NCBI GenBank assembly: GCA_949126835.1
Contig: OX421495.1
Location: 23,036,533 to 23,100,532, forward strand
DNA length: 64,000 nt
Reading direction: 5' to 3'
Source: Anisus vortex
Taxonomy: Eukaryota; Mollusca; Gastropoda; Planorbidae
Within the stretch, counting starts at the first letter, position 1. Each line of letters begins with the position of its first letter. The notes under the pieces were generated by a model, which saw nothing but the letters and a program-made list of their open reading frames with translations, ran no database searches and was not told where the DNA came from. Position numbers and translations under genes: made by a program. Shown one piece after another: positions 10,896-24,400 of this stretch.

Positions 10896-11089
10896 CAGTG
10901 CCGTTGCAAGTGATTTGGGGGCCCGGGGGGGGGGAGCTTGGCCTCTTTAGGGGCCCCTGCATTTTGAAATTCGACATTATAACATGAGAAAAAACATTTC
11001 GGACACTCCTTTTGGCCCCCCCCCCCCTCAAGTAGGGGCCCGGGATGACTTTCAAATTTGGACCACCATCTCCCCTAGCTACGCCACTG
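10896..11089. mobile_element. hAT-type MITE, family cagtg-cgt-gctaggg, copy 2
   Basis: Left end cagtgccgttgcaag, right end ccctagctacgccactg. The target duplication tcttcatc is perfect on both sides (10888-10895 and 11090-11097). Interior G and C runs match the copy at 8721-8907. Confidence 0.88.
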
Positions 11090-11184
11090 TCTTCATCTCT
11101 TTTAATTCCGAGGATGGCCCGTCTTCCCATATCTTTGTAGCGTTTCTGTGGGCTTATAAATCCATTGGCCGAATTGCGCCCTAA

Positions 11185-11392
11185 AAGTCCCACTACAGCT
11201 TCGCCAGAGCCCTAGCTATGACACCTTCAGGAGCCGGCTGAAGACTCACCTATTTCGTCAGCAGAATTAGTGTATTACTACATATTTCTTTGTCTGTCTG
11301 TATGCTGTAACTGTCGTCTGCGCATAGAACTGTCACCAACGGGATATGCGCTATATAAGCACCGTCATTATTATTATTATTATTATTATTGA
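11185..11392 (+). repeat. LINE 3' end (CR1/L2-like family B)
   Basis: A short frame ending SRLKTHLFRQQN then stop resembles the last residues of CR1/L2-type reverse transcriptases. It is followed by an untranslated tail with ggatatgcgctatataagcacc and an (ATT)n terminus. 5' truncated, as usual for such copies. Confidence 0.7.
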
Positions 11393-11910
11393 AGGATGCG
11401 GTTTCAGGGTTTGGCAGTGTCGTGCCTTTTTAGCTCAGCCCTGGTACTTGTATTGTTTGCTGCCAACTGTGCACCAGCAGTGATTGCATTTCGCCAATTT
11501 CTCCGGTCTGCGGCTAGTGTTTCCCATGTGTCTGGGTCAATGTCAAGTTTTTGTTTATAGTAGTCTTGAGACCGTCTTTGTTAGCGCTTATGTTGGCCAT
11601 CGATTTTTCATTTTTTTTTTGTGTGTATGCCAGCTTCTGTTTCTGGAACAGAATAATTTTTTTAGTCATTCACGAAGGCAGCTAACATAAAATTGACTAA
11701 GTTGTTTAGCGTGTCTAAACATCTGACATCTATAAGTGATGTGTATGTAGACTACAGCTTACTACAAGTGTGAATAAGCTTAGAGGCAATAAGAAACAAC
11801 ACAGCGCAAAATGCCACTGAAGCTTTGTCATATTTCGAAATTATTATCCCCGATTAAGGAAAATTCCCCCCCCCCCCCCCGGTCAAGGTGTTAATTGAGC
11901 TGGTCTCTCG

Positions 11911-12241
11911 GTCAGAGTTTTTCAACCTTTCTCCTGGAGTGGATCAATTTTGCAAATGCTTAATAAGTGGGTCCGACTGGTTCTGCGGTTTAGTGCGGCC
12001 TGGGTTATAGCCCTGAAGCCGAGCCATCCCTGACGCCCTGCTGGAGTTTCGGGCCTTCATCTAGAAGGAACGTCTGCAAACTTTAAGTAAAAGTTGCTCA
12101 AGGAACTCTGTGCTATGATCCAAGTTTCTATCCTACAGGCTACTTAATGTAATAAACCAGATGGGCAGTAGCCTATTGTTGAATTTAGGCGATTTCGGCG
12201 TAACTCCTGCTACCATTCGCGGAACCACGGTTGAAAAACAA
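11911..12241. mobile_element. Short hAT-like element containing SINE debris
   Basis: The left end is cagagtttttcaaccttt; the right end, in reverse, is cattgtttttcaaccgtg. These are hAT-style imperfect inverted termini. Flanking octamers match poorly, so the boundary is approximate. The 3' half of the tRNA-derived SINE family lies inside at about 11990-12100 (gccctgctggagttt, tctagaaggaacgtctg). Confidence 0.5.
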
Positions 12242-14219
12242 TGATCTAGTCTGTTTATTTAGGCCTCCTCTATTGATATATTCCGCAAACCTTATGAATT
12301 ACAAAATTATTCCACATGAATGACCTGAACTGAACTTGAATCTTCAGGAAAAAGATAACCTCGTCGGTGATCTCTACACAATTATCAAAGGATTTCGGAG
12401 AAATCGCCAAAGTTGTCAGTTTCGATTTTCAGAAAAAACAAAAAAACAATTTTCGTGACTTGAAGAACAATTTTTCGGAGAGATTGTCAGATTCTGACAG
12501 AATTGAGATAGACATTCTTCTGTTGAAGAAATACCTCTGTACTCATGGGCCTCAAAGACTGGCGAAGTGTATAAACTACCGATTCGATCACCTTAAGATT
12601 ACACTGGGGGGGGGGGGAGAGCATGATGGACAGCTCCCGCTGTGGGTCCGAGGCTTATTGTACTGCCGAGAGGCCCCGGGCTTCGGCGGGGAGGAAGCAA
12701 TGGACGCAGCAATCCCGTCTCATGAACCACCCGTGTGCCCGGATGTCTGTACCTATAGTATAGGAATTGTGCTACCTGGTGACATTGCAGGTATACTTAT
12801 ACATACTTATAAGATTGACTGCGGAAACCGTTCCCTGTTACACGGCACACCAGCCTTCGGCCTGCCGTGGGGGAGGCTGGAGCCCGAACAGAACCATGGT
12901 GTTTCCCCCCTTGGTTTCCCCCTACTAACGTTTTGCACTGGACTATAGAGCCTTTGGCTCGTCCGTTGTTTTTTTAGAGACTTATAAATTCTGTTCAAGA
13001 ATGTCCGCTTGGGGATGAAACATTTTATAGCCAGGTCACAGGTGTAATCTACACACGTATCTCTAATACACCACGACAACCTGACAAAGACTTTTTAAAA
13101 AAATAAATTTGTATTTGCTTACTTTTTGCAACCCTGTACAAGGTCGTGACTCGTGACCCGGCGTTAGGGAAACGGTGATCTAGAGTCTAGAGTCTAGAGT
13201 CTAGGCTTTATCCAATGTCTCGCTCGGAACACCGAGGCAAACAGTTATTATTTGGACACACAGTCTTTTAATAGAAAGTGCTAGATCTGGTTGAATTCGC
13301 TTGTGATAAAGGCATATGCCTGTTTTGACTATGTGATGTGCACTTTCATTATGAAAAGGAAGGAGATGAGTGGAAATGTGGGAATGGGAGAGGGGGGAGG
13401 GGTCAGGCTCGACGAAGCCTAGACGGGTATGTATTATAGAAATTTTGGTATCAATCGCATTATGGGGGAAATTAATGCCATTTTAAGTCCCTTTCTATTA
13501 ACTCGTACTGTCTGTCTGTCTGCTTGGTTGGTTGCTTTCTTGTAAAACTTTGCATCGATTTTTCGACCACTTCCCGTCGTCCGATCAAACTGAAAATTGG
13601 GCAGCAGACTTGTGGCGACTAACAATACATTCTGACAAATTTTCAGTAAAAAAAAACAAAGTTATATTATAATTATGATTTATTTTTTATTTAACAAACA
13701 CTTCATAGATATATGGTCTATGGTTTGGTTTCACGTTGAAAATGCCGGTCCAACTTTTAAGAAAAGGGATGCCCTGTGTGAATGAAGGGAAAAACTTAAT
13801 TCATGTTTAAATTCGTGTCGTGTTTTTGTTAAAGCCGTGCAAATGTTCACGGAAATCATAAACCGAAAAATAAAACTTTGTACCAAAGATGACTAAAACA
13901 AAAGATATTTCTTATAAATTATTTAATTACATGATGGTAAACTTAGTTTACAAAGAAAGGGAGTATAATAAAAACTTGGGTTTTATGGGTTAGTTTTATT
14001 TAAATTGCAGAGCAAAGTAACATTGTTTTGCAGAATGAAACATGCCTTTTTTTTATTTGTAGACATGTCTCTTAAATTCTATCAGCTGGTTTCCGTTCTC
14101 TTAACTTCTCTTTCACTATCTAGTTCTTTCACCGCCTCTATCTATCTTTAACGCACTCTCATACTTTTTATCATCTCTTATTTTTTTGTTCTCTCTCTCC
14201 ATCCCTCTCTATCTCACTA
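12242..14219. other. Unassigned region with a GC-richer block
   Basis: The block at about 12600-12960 is clearly GC-richer than its surroundings and looks like a foreign interspersed repeat, but I cannot name it. An open frame of 193 codons crosses it (12367-12948) without a recognisable domain. A triple tagagtc tandem sits at 13181-13205. About 13500-13640 holds another probable dispersed repeat of unknown family. Confidence 0.35.
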
Positions 14220-14810
14220 CCGCTCAGGTGAAGAGGATGCGGCTGTTTGTGCCATCCAGGTAAATGCCGTGCTATTTATAGCCCAGGTGCTCCACTCAGG
14301 TAAGGGCAATTCTCTGGGCGTTGTGTAAGAATGTGTGTCTTCTAGGCTCTCAGTGGCCATCACCTACTGTGGTCGGTTAACCAAGACAGAAGTTAAAAAA
14401 GATTGTAGTAAGTTGACGATAAGAAACTGAACTATTTCAATGAACCTACCTCTGGCCACTCAGACAAACACATCAACCGACCACCCCAACCTATCAATGC
14501 CATGGAAGTAATGTTGATGTTACAATAACATGTTGTTTCTAAATAGATTTAGGTCAAACTAAATACACAACGTAAAGCAGGACAGTTGTAAATATTGAAT
14601 TTAAAATGTTCATGTTTATCCATGTAGTATACAATAGAAATTGTTAGCTGGGGGGTGCTGAGGGAAAGATGGAAAGAAATAGAAAAACGAGAGTGTTGGG
14701 TAAGTGAAATGTATATAGCCCTATACTGTATAGACCCTTAAGCCTACCCTAAATAGGGATGTAAAAAGAAATAGGCCTAGATATATATAGGGCTTATTAA
14801 AATAAATGGT

Positions 14811-14956
14811 ATAGATAGATAGACAGATAGGCAGGCAGACAGACGGATGGACGGACAGAAAGACAGACAGGCGGACAGACAGGCAGATAGATAGATTTAT
14901 AGATGGATAGATAAATAGATAGACAGATAGATAGACAGGCAGATAGATAGATAGAT
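14811..14956. repeat. Compound (GATA)n/(GACA)n microsatellite
   Basis: Interspersed gata, gaca and ggca tetramers run for about 145 bases. An (AG)n run follows at 14994-15012. Both lie upstream of the cofilin first exon. Confidence 0.9.
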
Positions 14957-15493
14957 GGTGGGATTCAGAAGAATAGAGAAATGAGGGATGGTTCAGAGAG
15001 AGAGAGAGAGAGATAAGAGTGAGGTTTTCTGTTTATGTGAGTGTTTACGTGAAAACAATAAGTTTTATTATAGTTTTAATTCAAGATTTATTGAGGCAGC
15101 TAGTAATAACTTGTTTTATAATAATTTAGTAATAGCTTGTTTTCTAATAATGTAGTAATAACTTGTTTTCTAAAAATTGTAGGCTACTGCCGTGGTCTTA
15201 TTTAATAGATAAAAGTACTTCGCCTCGAACAATATTACCATCCCACCCCCGCCCCCCCCCCCTTTGTTTTTCTTCTATTTAATGCTTCAATCAAACAACA
15301 GCAGCACCCCTCCCCTCCATCTCCCCCTTCTCCCTCCACCACAACTACTTGTGTCGTGTTGGTGCCAGGTGAGGGGAGAAAGCAAGGAGCCCCGTGACGT
15401 ATAATTCTCGCCTACGATTGCTCACAACACTGGAATGCGGAGCCTTTCAATAAAACGAACATATTGTTGGCTTGCCACGGACGATTCTTAGCC

Positions 15494-15496
15494 ATG
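15494..15496 (+). CDS. cofilin: Cofilin exon 1 (initiator Met only)
   Basis: The sequence gccATG is followed at once by the donor gtaagt (15497). The upstream 5' UTR is moderately GC-rich. A tgacgtataa motif near 15397-15406 could contribute a CRE half-site or TATA-like element. The remaining coding sequence resumes at 20514 after a 5.0-kb intron. Confidence 0.85.
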
Positions 15497-18400
15497 GTAA
15501 GTTATCTGTTTGATAAAAAATGGTGTAGAAATCATACATAAGCATGCCCTATATTTCATTTTCTTGATAATATAATAATATATGTTTAATTACTACACAT
15601 GTATATCGTGCTAATGATTATGTAATTATTGTATTTTGCCATGGAAGCATTGTTTTATTTTAAATCAAAACATGTCAGTAAAGTAAGAAGAAACATATTT
15701 TTAACCAATGTTTATTTCAAAAACAGTACTTAACTTTTATGAGTTGTCCTAATAAGTGTTGTGGGAAAAAAGGGGTGGGGGTGCGCATTAAAGAGCACTG
15801 GGACATCGATCAACAAAAAAATATCTCTGTTAATGAAAAACTTATAATACTACGTACATTAACTAGGTGTAGACAAGGGGAGAGAGGAGGAGCAATGAGA
15901 GCACGTGCCACCACAACCTCGCCCAGAACCCCGATCCCACCCCTACGTCTTTCTGTTTTCTGCATCAAAGCCTGGAATTTTAAACCAATATTAATTATTT
16001 CTTCTTCCTTCGTCTCTTTATTTAGATCTATATGGTAAAATTATTGTGGTTTTTTTTTCTTTTGGAAATAGTAGGCCTAATTCTAAAATCAGATATATAA
16101 AATTAACAGATTTTGTAAATATTGTTAGCATTGACATTATTTTACCTTTACAAACATGATATTTATATTTTCTATGTATTATTTCGATGTTGATTTATGG
16201 ACATTTTAGGTGTTCTAAATGGTTATGTCTTTGGCTTTCAACGAAATGTTTTTGAACATTCTGCGTCATTGTTATGACTAGTTTTCTACTGCGTCAGTAA
16301 TGTGCTATTTTTAGCTGAATTCTTTTCAGAAAATAAAACTGCTTGTAACTGTAATTAAACTGTGAAATATTTCATATTATATATAATTTGCACGTTTCAA
16401 CTATTGATAATTAGAAAAAAAAAGTTTTTCAATATTTTACGGCATGGGAAAAAATTAAATACATTATTTCAGATTTTTAAAAAAAATTGTGCACTGTCAC
16501 AACCCTTCTTTTGCATTATTTTTCCCCCACCCCCACTTTATACAACACTCCCCTACATCCCAATGTTTTGCACAATTTGACCCCCTACCTCACAATTCTG
16601 CATACGCCACTGTAGGGTACATATTATTACTAATAGTGACATTATCAGGGTCATCTATATTAACGCTAGGAACTGGGCTATTAACTTGGGGGGAATCGTC
16701 CCCATTCTTTTCCCAAACTTATAGGCCTATGTGTGACAGGGGTCGATGAAAGATGGAGATCGGGCCGTGTGGAGGTGAGGGTAGGGGGCTGTAGTCCGTG
16801 GATGTCCCCAGAAAACAGTTTTAAACTTCTTGTAGTAAAGATCCCTTAGGCAAAAATTACCTTCCAATAACACAAACAAAGATGCATGCAGTTTCTTGTT
16901 TCCAGTTGCTAAGTTGCTATCAGTGCATTTCTGACTAGTTGGTTGAGTGACCAGTTATCCACTAGCGCCACTCCATCGCTAAACGTCCCCATGTGTAGGG
17001 TAGAGCTACGAGATTCAATTATTGCTAATTGATTAAAGTTTTTCTCCAGGTAGAAAACGGAATGCCAGTCTGCGTCATTGATAAAACACTAGACAATTGA
17101 GTAATAAATATACATGATTTATTGGTATTGTTACGGGCTGTCAAAACCAGCGTTTCACAAACTTTTCCGTTTTCGTGACCCGTTTATGTTAATGTTTATA
17201 GTGACCCACTAACACTTGCACCGCCTATAGGCCTATAGGCTACTATAACCCATAAGCAACAAATAAGAATTTCCACATATTTTACTGTATCCTATTGACG
17301 TTCATACTGGAATGAAAATATGTTGCTAAAATTAATTGGGTTCAGAGTTCAGATAATACTAGTATAAAATGTCAACTAAATGCTAAACAGGCATAGGGTT
17401 AATGTTTTAGAACTATCGCTATTAGGCTAAGTTACAATTATCTTTGCTGAATTTGAAACGATTTGTTATTACGACCCAATATATAGGCTGCCATGGTTTC
17501 CCTTGCCCGGTATTGGGTCACGACCCCACATTTCAAGGATCAATAACGAACGTTTAAGATTTCCACATCAATTTATTCAAATAGGCCCTAGTCATAACAT
17601 CATTTATCTAATCTAGATACACATTTTTAAAAATTAAATAAAAAAAAGACCCTCCTCTGAGGAATGCCAGCGTGTCTTCATCGTGATTAAAAGAAATTCA
17701 TCGTAATATTTTATTCATTGATTTAAAAAAAAAGGAATTTAAAAGTAGTAAATTTAAATGTCTGCAGAAAGCGTTTTAAATATATTAAATTCTATGTGAT
17801 GATAAAACGAAACCACTAGAATGACTAGACACGTTTATCTCCCCTTTTACGTTTGTTTACTTTAGTCTGACTAAGTTGGAGATGTACCTGTGTAAGATGT
17901 AAGGGTGTGTGTGTGTGTGTGTGTGTGTGAAGTGGTTTGTTGAAAGTTGCAGATAGTGGCAAGATGAACTTCGCTGTAACTCTTAGTAATCCACATCCAC
18001 ACTTTCCATCGCTCGTAACTTTTCTTTTCTGTGACAAAACTTTCTCTGTATTTATAATGAGTTTACTTGAAGCAGAAAAGGGTACAGACTACAGACTACG
18101 TTAAAATAAGCTTTTCTAATGTAAGAAGCCCTCCATTATTTCATTGACTCAAAATAGATACGTGAGATAACTTTTTCAGAAATACATGTTTGCCGTAATC
18201 CCTATATATTATATCAATCTCATTGGTCCAACCCCTCTCTCAATACATTTCTGTTTCAATATATTTCGATATTATCTTCATCTCTCAATATATCCCCTCA
18301 TTCTCCGTCTCTCTTGTTGTCAATCTTTTCCTTAACCCTTCCCGTACCGACCTACTTCTATCTATGCTGCCTTCAGTTCCGCTATATACGCGCCCGGGAC

Positions 18401-21400
18401 TGTAAGGGTTAATCTAACTCCCATCCTGTCTTTATCTCTTGTTATTTTTTTTATCCCCCTTCTTTTACTTTTGTCCTATAAAGCATAAGTCTTACTATCT
18501 CCTTATCTCCCTTTATTACTGATAAGAAATCAATTTTTGCCGTCTTCCAATGAAGGACTAAAAACTTCAGGAAAATTATGGACTTCCGTAGCTTATACTT
18601 TCTTTTTCTTCAGTCAGGGCAGCGGGTGAGGCAATCCACTTCCAATGGTTATAGCTTTTTTATTTTTTATTTTGCTGTCTATTGATTAGACCAGGGTTTT
18701 GTTTAGGAAAACTAGTGAAACGATGGGAAGAACATTCCTTCCAGGCGTTCTGTTAGTGTGCGGTAACTATGCTTATAGAAACGAGTAAACGCTGGGCCAA
18801 TCGCCATTTTATAGTAAGTTAAGTAGGCCTAAGCCCTCAGGGCCTTTTTCGTTCACCGGGCTTTGTGAATTTTATCTGGCTACGGCATATGTGGAGACTG
18901 AGATATCACATTTCATTAGCCTACTGATCTCAGGGACCGATTTATCATACTTAACATTACAAGGGCGTAGCCAAAAATCTGCTCGGCCGAATATACCTTT
19001 TTTTTTTAATAATTATTTTTGAAAGAATTTGCCTCGGTATATAATGCGCACATAAATAGTTACAAATATGAAAAAAAAATTCAATAAAGGTAAAATGTTT
19101 GTATTACATAATAATAATAGGACTACGAAATTGGTAGGCCTAAGCTTCGGCTAAGGGGGGGGGGGGGGGGGGGGGCTAAAGTAAACGGGATATTAACAAA
19201 AGATAATAAGGTTCGCATTTATTATTAATTATTTAAAAAAAAAATATTTGTGACGATGTGTGACAAGAAGGGGAGGGTGATGTTGAAACTGTGACGTCAC
19301 AGCAAAAATGTAAAAAAAAATATTATTATACTTTTCATGTTCTATTTTCAGTTTCTTGTACTTTTGTTTCTGCTTTTCATTTTGTCTATTACTAGGCATG
19401 CAGGATAATTAATATACTGGTAAAGGCATAGAGTCTAATAGTATTCCCTCTTAAACCCACGGAGTTCAGTCTTTTTAACTGATCACTCTCCATTTTTTTT
19501 TAAGTTTCAAGCGTTTTACAGTATTTAATTTCATTAATGAAGTAAAACTTGTTTGGAAAATTAGAATTTAATAATTTGAATCTTGATGTTTTATCTAGAG
19601 AACAAATATTTTCTAAATACTTTTGACGAGACTATATGTTTTTCATGCAAGATTTGAGTGCCTTTCTACATAAACCACTTACTCCAATTAGAATAAAATG
19701 ATTTAAAACGTGCTCATTTTAAAATTGGAAATAGTTTGTTTTGTTGTTGTTTCATTGGGATTGATGGGGAAGGGAGGGGGAGGGCAGAGCTATGTGAAGT
19801 CATACTTGAAGGGGTATGACTTAATGTAACGACGACATTGGGTGGGGAGGGGGAATGGAAAGAAACATCGCGCGATGTTATTTCTGGGTGGTCCCAAACT
19901 TCTACTCCTACCCGGATTTGGTAATGAATGGAAGATCACGCCAAAATACTCGTATTTGGTGAGACCCTAATGCCTGGGTAGTACCGATTGATAAATGTCT
20001 CTAAAAAAAGGGTCGAGTCTTCCGGCTGTGCGTTACGACGTAACAAGGGTGGATCAAGAGGGGAAGCACACCAAGATTCTGTCTTAGACTAGCCAACACA
20101 CGAGAAGTCGATAAGGCGTGTCGCGTAACAGAGGGTACGGTCCCCGCAGTACATGCACCACACTTCACTCCCCACTCTCCCCACCTCTCGGATCATTATC
20201 GTGGTGACTCGCTCACATACCCGCACTGTTCCCCGGTAGCACGAATCCAAAACTATAGGTCTGGTCATCCAGGCACCAGGACGGGTTTTGATGCGCTCAT
20301 TGCTTCCTCCCCACCGAGGCTCGGAGCCTCTCGGCTGTACATACTACAATGAGCCCTGGACGCGCAACAGAGGATGGCCCATGGGTTCAGAAGTGCCTGT
20401 ATAGTATCAATGAGACCAGGATTTATCCCCCCCCCCCTTCCGATGAAAATTTTATTATGTGCCTATAATGAGAATTATCAGTTAATGAAAAAAAAATGTT
20501 GTGTCTTCTCCAGGCATCGGGTGTTGCTGTCGCGGATGAATGCATCCGCGTTTACGACGAAATCAAAATGGGTCACCGGTGGCTGTACATCATATACAGG
20601 GTCAGTGAGGATCTTCGTACGATCATTGTGGAGGAAAAGGCTGGACACGGTCAGTGAAGTATCATATCTAATGCATACTTTGACCATTCAAAATCACCCT
20701 TAAACTGTGGACTTTTTCCTCGGGTCTAACGGGACCTCCACAGTACAATGAAGAAGAAGAAGAAGAAGATACACACACTCATGCCCACATATATACACAC
20801 ACATGCATAATACTGGCATACATTTAAATGGGTAGATAGATAGAAAAAAGATAGATAGATAGAAATAGATTGAAATAAATAGATAGATAGATAGATGGAT
20901 AGAAATAGATTGATGTCTCAAGACATATTAATAAAATTATGTTTATTACTCTATCGACCTAAAGCCAAATTATCTTTTTTTCTCCAGATAAAACGTATCA
21001 CGACTTTGTTGCCAGATTAAAACAAGCAGAAACGAAACGACAATGTCGTTATGCAGTATTCGATGTTCGGTTCATACAAAACGATATTCCACAAGAACGA
21101 TTGGCATTCTTTTTATGGTAATTTTAATACTCTTGATTTACATCCCTTAGTTGTTGTTGTTGTTTTTAAATAATTTACAGCTATATTATTTTTTTAAAAA
21201 GAAACTAGATTTGTATTTGATATTTTATTCTGTTAGCCAGTCTGCAGAGAAGTTTGCTCTCTTGCAGTCAATGCCAGACAAACGTATTTACATGTCTTTT
21301 TCAGTTGTTCCATATTGCTATATATTGTGTTGGTAATGGTAGGTTGAGGGGGGAGCAGAGTCAGCAGAGTGTATCTGATGTAAGTTAGCTCAGGGCATGC

Positions 21401-24400
21401 AAGTAGAAAGTGGTCCACAGTTTCTTGTGGTCAGGGGCAACGTCTGCAGGTAGGTGGGTGAGTTGAGTTTATTCTATGTAGGTGTGAGTTTTGTGCTATA
21501 TGTCCTGTTCTCAACTGGAATATAGTGCATTGTTCTTTGCGGGGGAGGAACTTTATGTTGTCTTGTTTGTTGGGCTGATTCATTTCTATGTACAATTTTC
21601 TTCCAGTTCTTACCTGTGCCCATTGATTTAGCTATTCCTCCTTAAAGTTGTTTTTTTAGCATGTTGCATACTGTGTTGTAGATGACAGGTCTTTCATATC
21701 GGTCCATGTTAGCTCCCTTTCTAGCCAGTCTGTCAGCTTTTTCCTTGCCTGGTATGCCAATATGTCCTGGGATCTATTGTATAGTTATGTTGATGTTGTG
21801 TGTGTTTATTAGGTAATCCAATAACAATGCCAGACAAACCAAATAAAATGTATACGAGCTCAGACGTTAAATGACTGCGTACGGCAGCTTCTTCCAGGAC
21901 TGCTTGTGAAAAGTCAGCTACTGGAAACACAAACCTCAACCTTACTACAACTCAACATATTAGGTTTAAAAAACAAACAAAAACTGAACTAGAACTCATA
22001 CTTCACAAACATGACATACACATCGCCTTTACTACAAGAGACGCTACTGCCAAACAAACAAAAAAGTCAACATTACAGGATACACCCACTACAAATGCAG
22101 CTGTGCTAAGTAAATGTCAAGGAATCATGGCACTCATCTGAAATAATACCCACTCAGAAATAACGAACAATATCGATAACACAGACATTGACTCACAAGA
22201 CATAATTCTTTGGAGAGGAGGAATGAAGTACACACTAAGAAATATGCTTTGCCCTACATCCACAACTGCAAAAATTGACATACAGCTCGCCTACCAGTCA
22301 AGAACAATTAATTGCAGGAGACTTTATTGCCCATGCACCAACCTTAGGCTACTCAAGCTACAACAACAGAGGAAAAGAGCTAGAGGATATTGTCAACTCA
22401 ACAAACCTTCAACTACTACAAAATAAGAATACTCAACTTTTCTACACAGAGCACACAATACAACAACTTGTTGAACAAGAAGACTAGATGCGACCTTTAA
22501 TATCAACAGACATCATCAATCAACACAGATTTGATATAAATAATGCAATAATGAGTAAGACCTAAACGGTGTTGGCTCAATGCCCTCCTGATATTTAGTT
22601 GTCATCGGCCTTAAAGTCTGGTCTAAACATCATTGTAAACACCAGTAAACAATCTTTGTTTAGTGGTGCTTTTTTAGTTAGATGCGCTCACGAATTTCTC
22701 TCCCCTGTTTGTGTGTCTTAAAAAAGTTGGAACGTTTCCCCAGACAAGTTAATGAGTAAATCATGTGGTTTCGAGATTGCTTGTGTTTAAATAATGTGCA
22801 GTTTCTGAGTTTTCTCTGTGCAATTTGAGCTTACACTGACAGCGTACATCTTGTCACACTGTCATGAAAGATTAAAGTTGGCAACTCTATTATTGCCTTT
22901 AAGGTGTTTGTTTTTTTTTACCTTTAATGTCTAACTAATTCAAACAAGTTGTGATCGCATGTGGCTAATTGGCTACCAACTGCTGAAAATATTTAGATCT
23001 ATACAGTGAACCTAGCATAAGATCAACATGGATTATTTTAAATATAAAAACAAAACATAACCAAAGTTAAGTCATTTAAACATACAAAAGCGTTTATGTT
23101 AAAGTTACTAAATTGACACTAATAAATGGGAAGGCTATGAGGCTATTTAACAGCCAAACTAACATTGTGTGTATGAATGTTTGTGTCGTGTGTACTTGTA
23201 TGAGTGTTTGTGTGTGTGAGGGGATATGTAATTGTTTGTGTGTGTAAGTGTGTATAGTTTATTGCTGTAGGCCTATGTTTATTTGTGTGTGTGTGTGTGT
23301 GTGACAGAGTATGTATGTATGGGTGTTAGTACGTGTTTAAGGTTTTGTGTGTGTGTGTGTGACAGAGTATGTATGTATGGGTGTTAGTACTTGTTTAAGG
23401 TTGTGTGTGTGGTGAAATTAAACCGCCCGAGTTAGTATGATTAGACGTGGATTTCACGTGTTATTTGTTCCCGGCTCTAAACATTTTAGCGACTCCTGAC
23501 TTAAAGTTATAGATGAAACCTCAAATCATGCACATCTTTCTTTCCTTCGTTCATAGATTTATTTTTCTTGTTTTTGCTGGTAACAATTATAATCTTGAAA
23601 CAAATTAAAATTACGATATAAAAATACATAATCATTTAATCGGATAATTATAATTTCACTAAATGAAGTCAGTCGAAATTGAATCCAAATAAGAGACGCC
23701 ACGACAAACGTTTGTGACGAGGGTGTGTGTGTGAGGCGGGTGACATTTAAATAAAGGTGCACCTTTCAATGTTTTGTCATTAATTAGATCTAGAGCTAGG
23801 CCTATTTATGAAAGACTATTTAATGTTTTCTCGACCAACCATATCGTATGCAATGAATTATAAAAAGCGAAACTTTTGTTATAGTTTGAAATATTAAAAG
23901 CAATATGTTCAGTGTATAGCCTAACAATTTTTTAAGACTCATTTTGTCCATTACCATCAAAGCCTATTTCTTCTTCAAGTACCTTTTTATACCAAATTTG
24001 CTTTTAGCATTTGAAAAAATGGTTTGTTTAATGTTGGCATAAACATTTTTTAAAGGAAAACATATAAACCACACACAATATATAAAATAAGCCCACACAA
24101 TTTTCAATTTTATAATTCTAATCAAATTAGATGATATTTTTTTTAAAGGATCGAAATTGCAGAAAAAAAAATGGAATATGGCATTAGGATACGCTAACCA
24201 CTCAGCTAGGAAGAACACATGCCGGATCAAAAAAGTAAAATTTGAGACACGGGACACTTCTCTTAAAATTAACCAATGATGATCGGAATCCACACACATA
24301 CAGTCTACTTTATATTTATAGATACGTCGGCGACTATTGTGTTGTTTTATCTGCCACACTTAACATGTTAATTAAGTTCAAAGTTTATGCGCAAGGAGTG

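Noticed and set aside
12367..12948. 193-codon plus-strand open frame
   Set aside because: No domain, crosses an abrupt base-composition change and a poly-G run; looks like a chance frame through a GC-rich repeat.
14228..14300. Exon-like segments between cag and gtaa sites upstream of cofilin
   Set aside because: Splice-like motifs are present but the encoded residues match nothing and no phase-compatible neighbour exists; could at most be an alternative untranslated exon.
17148..17545. Possible hAT element beginning cagcgtttcacaaac
   Set aside because: Left end looks right, but no matching right end or target duplication could be found; not reported as an element.
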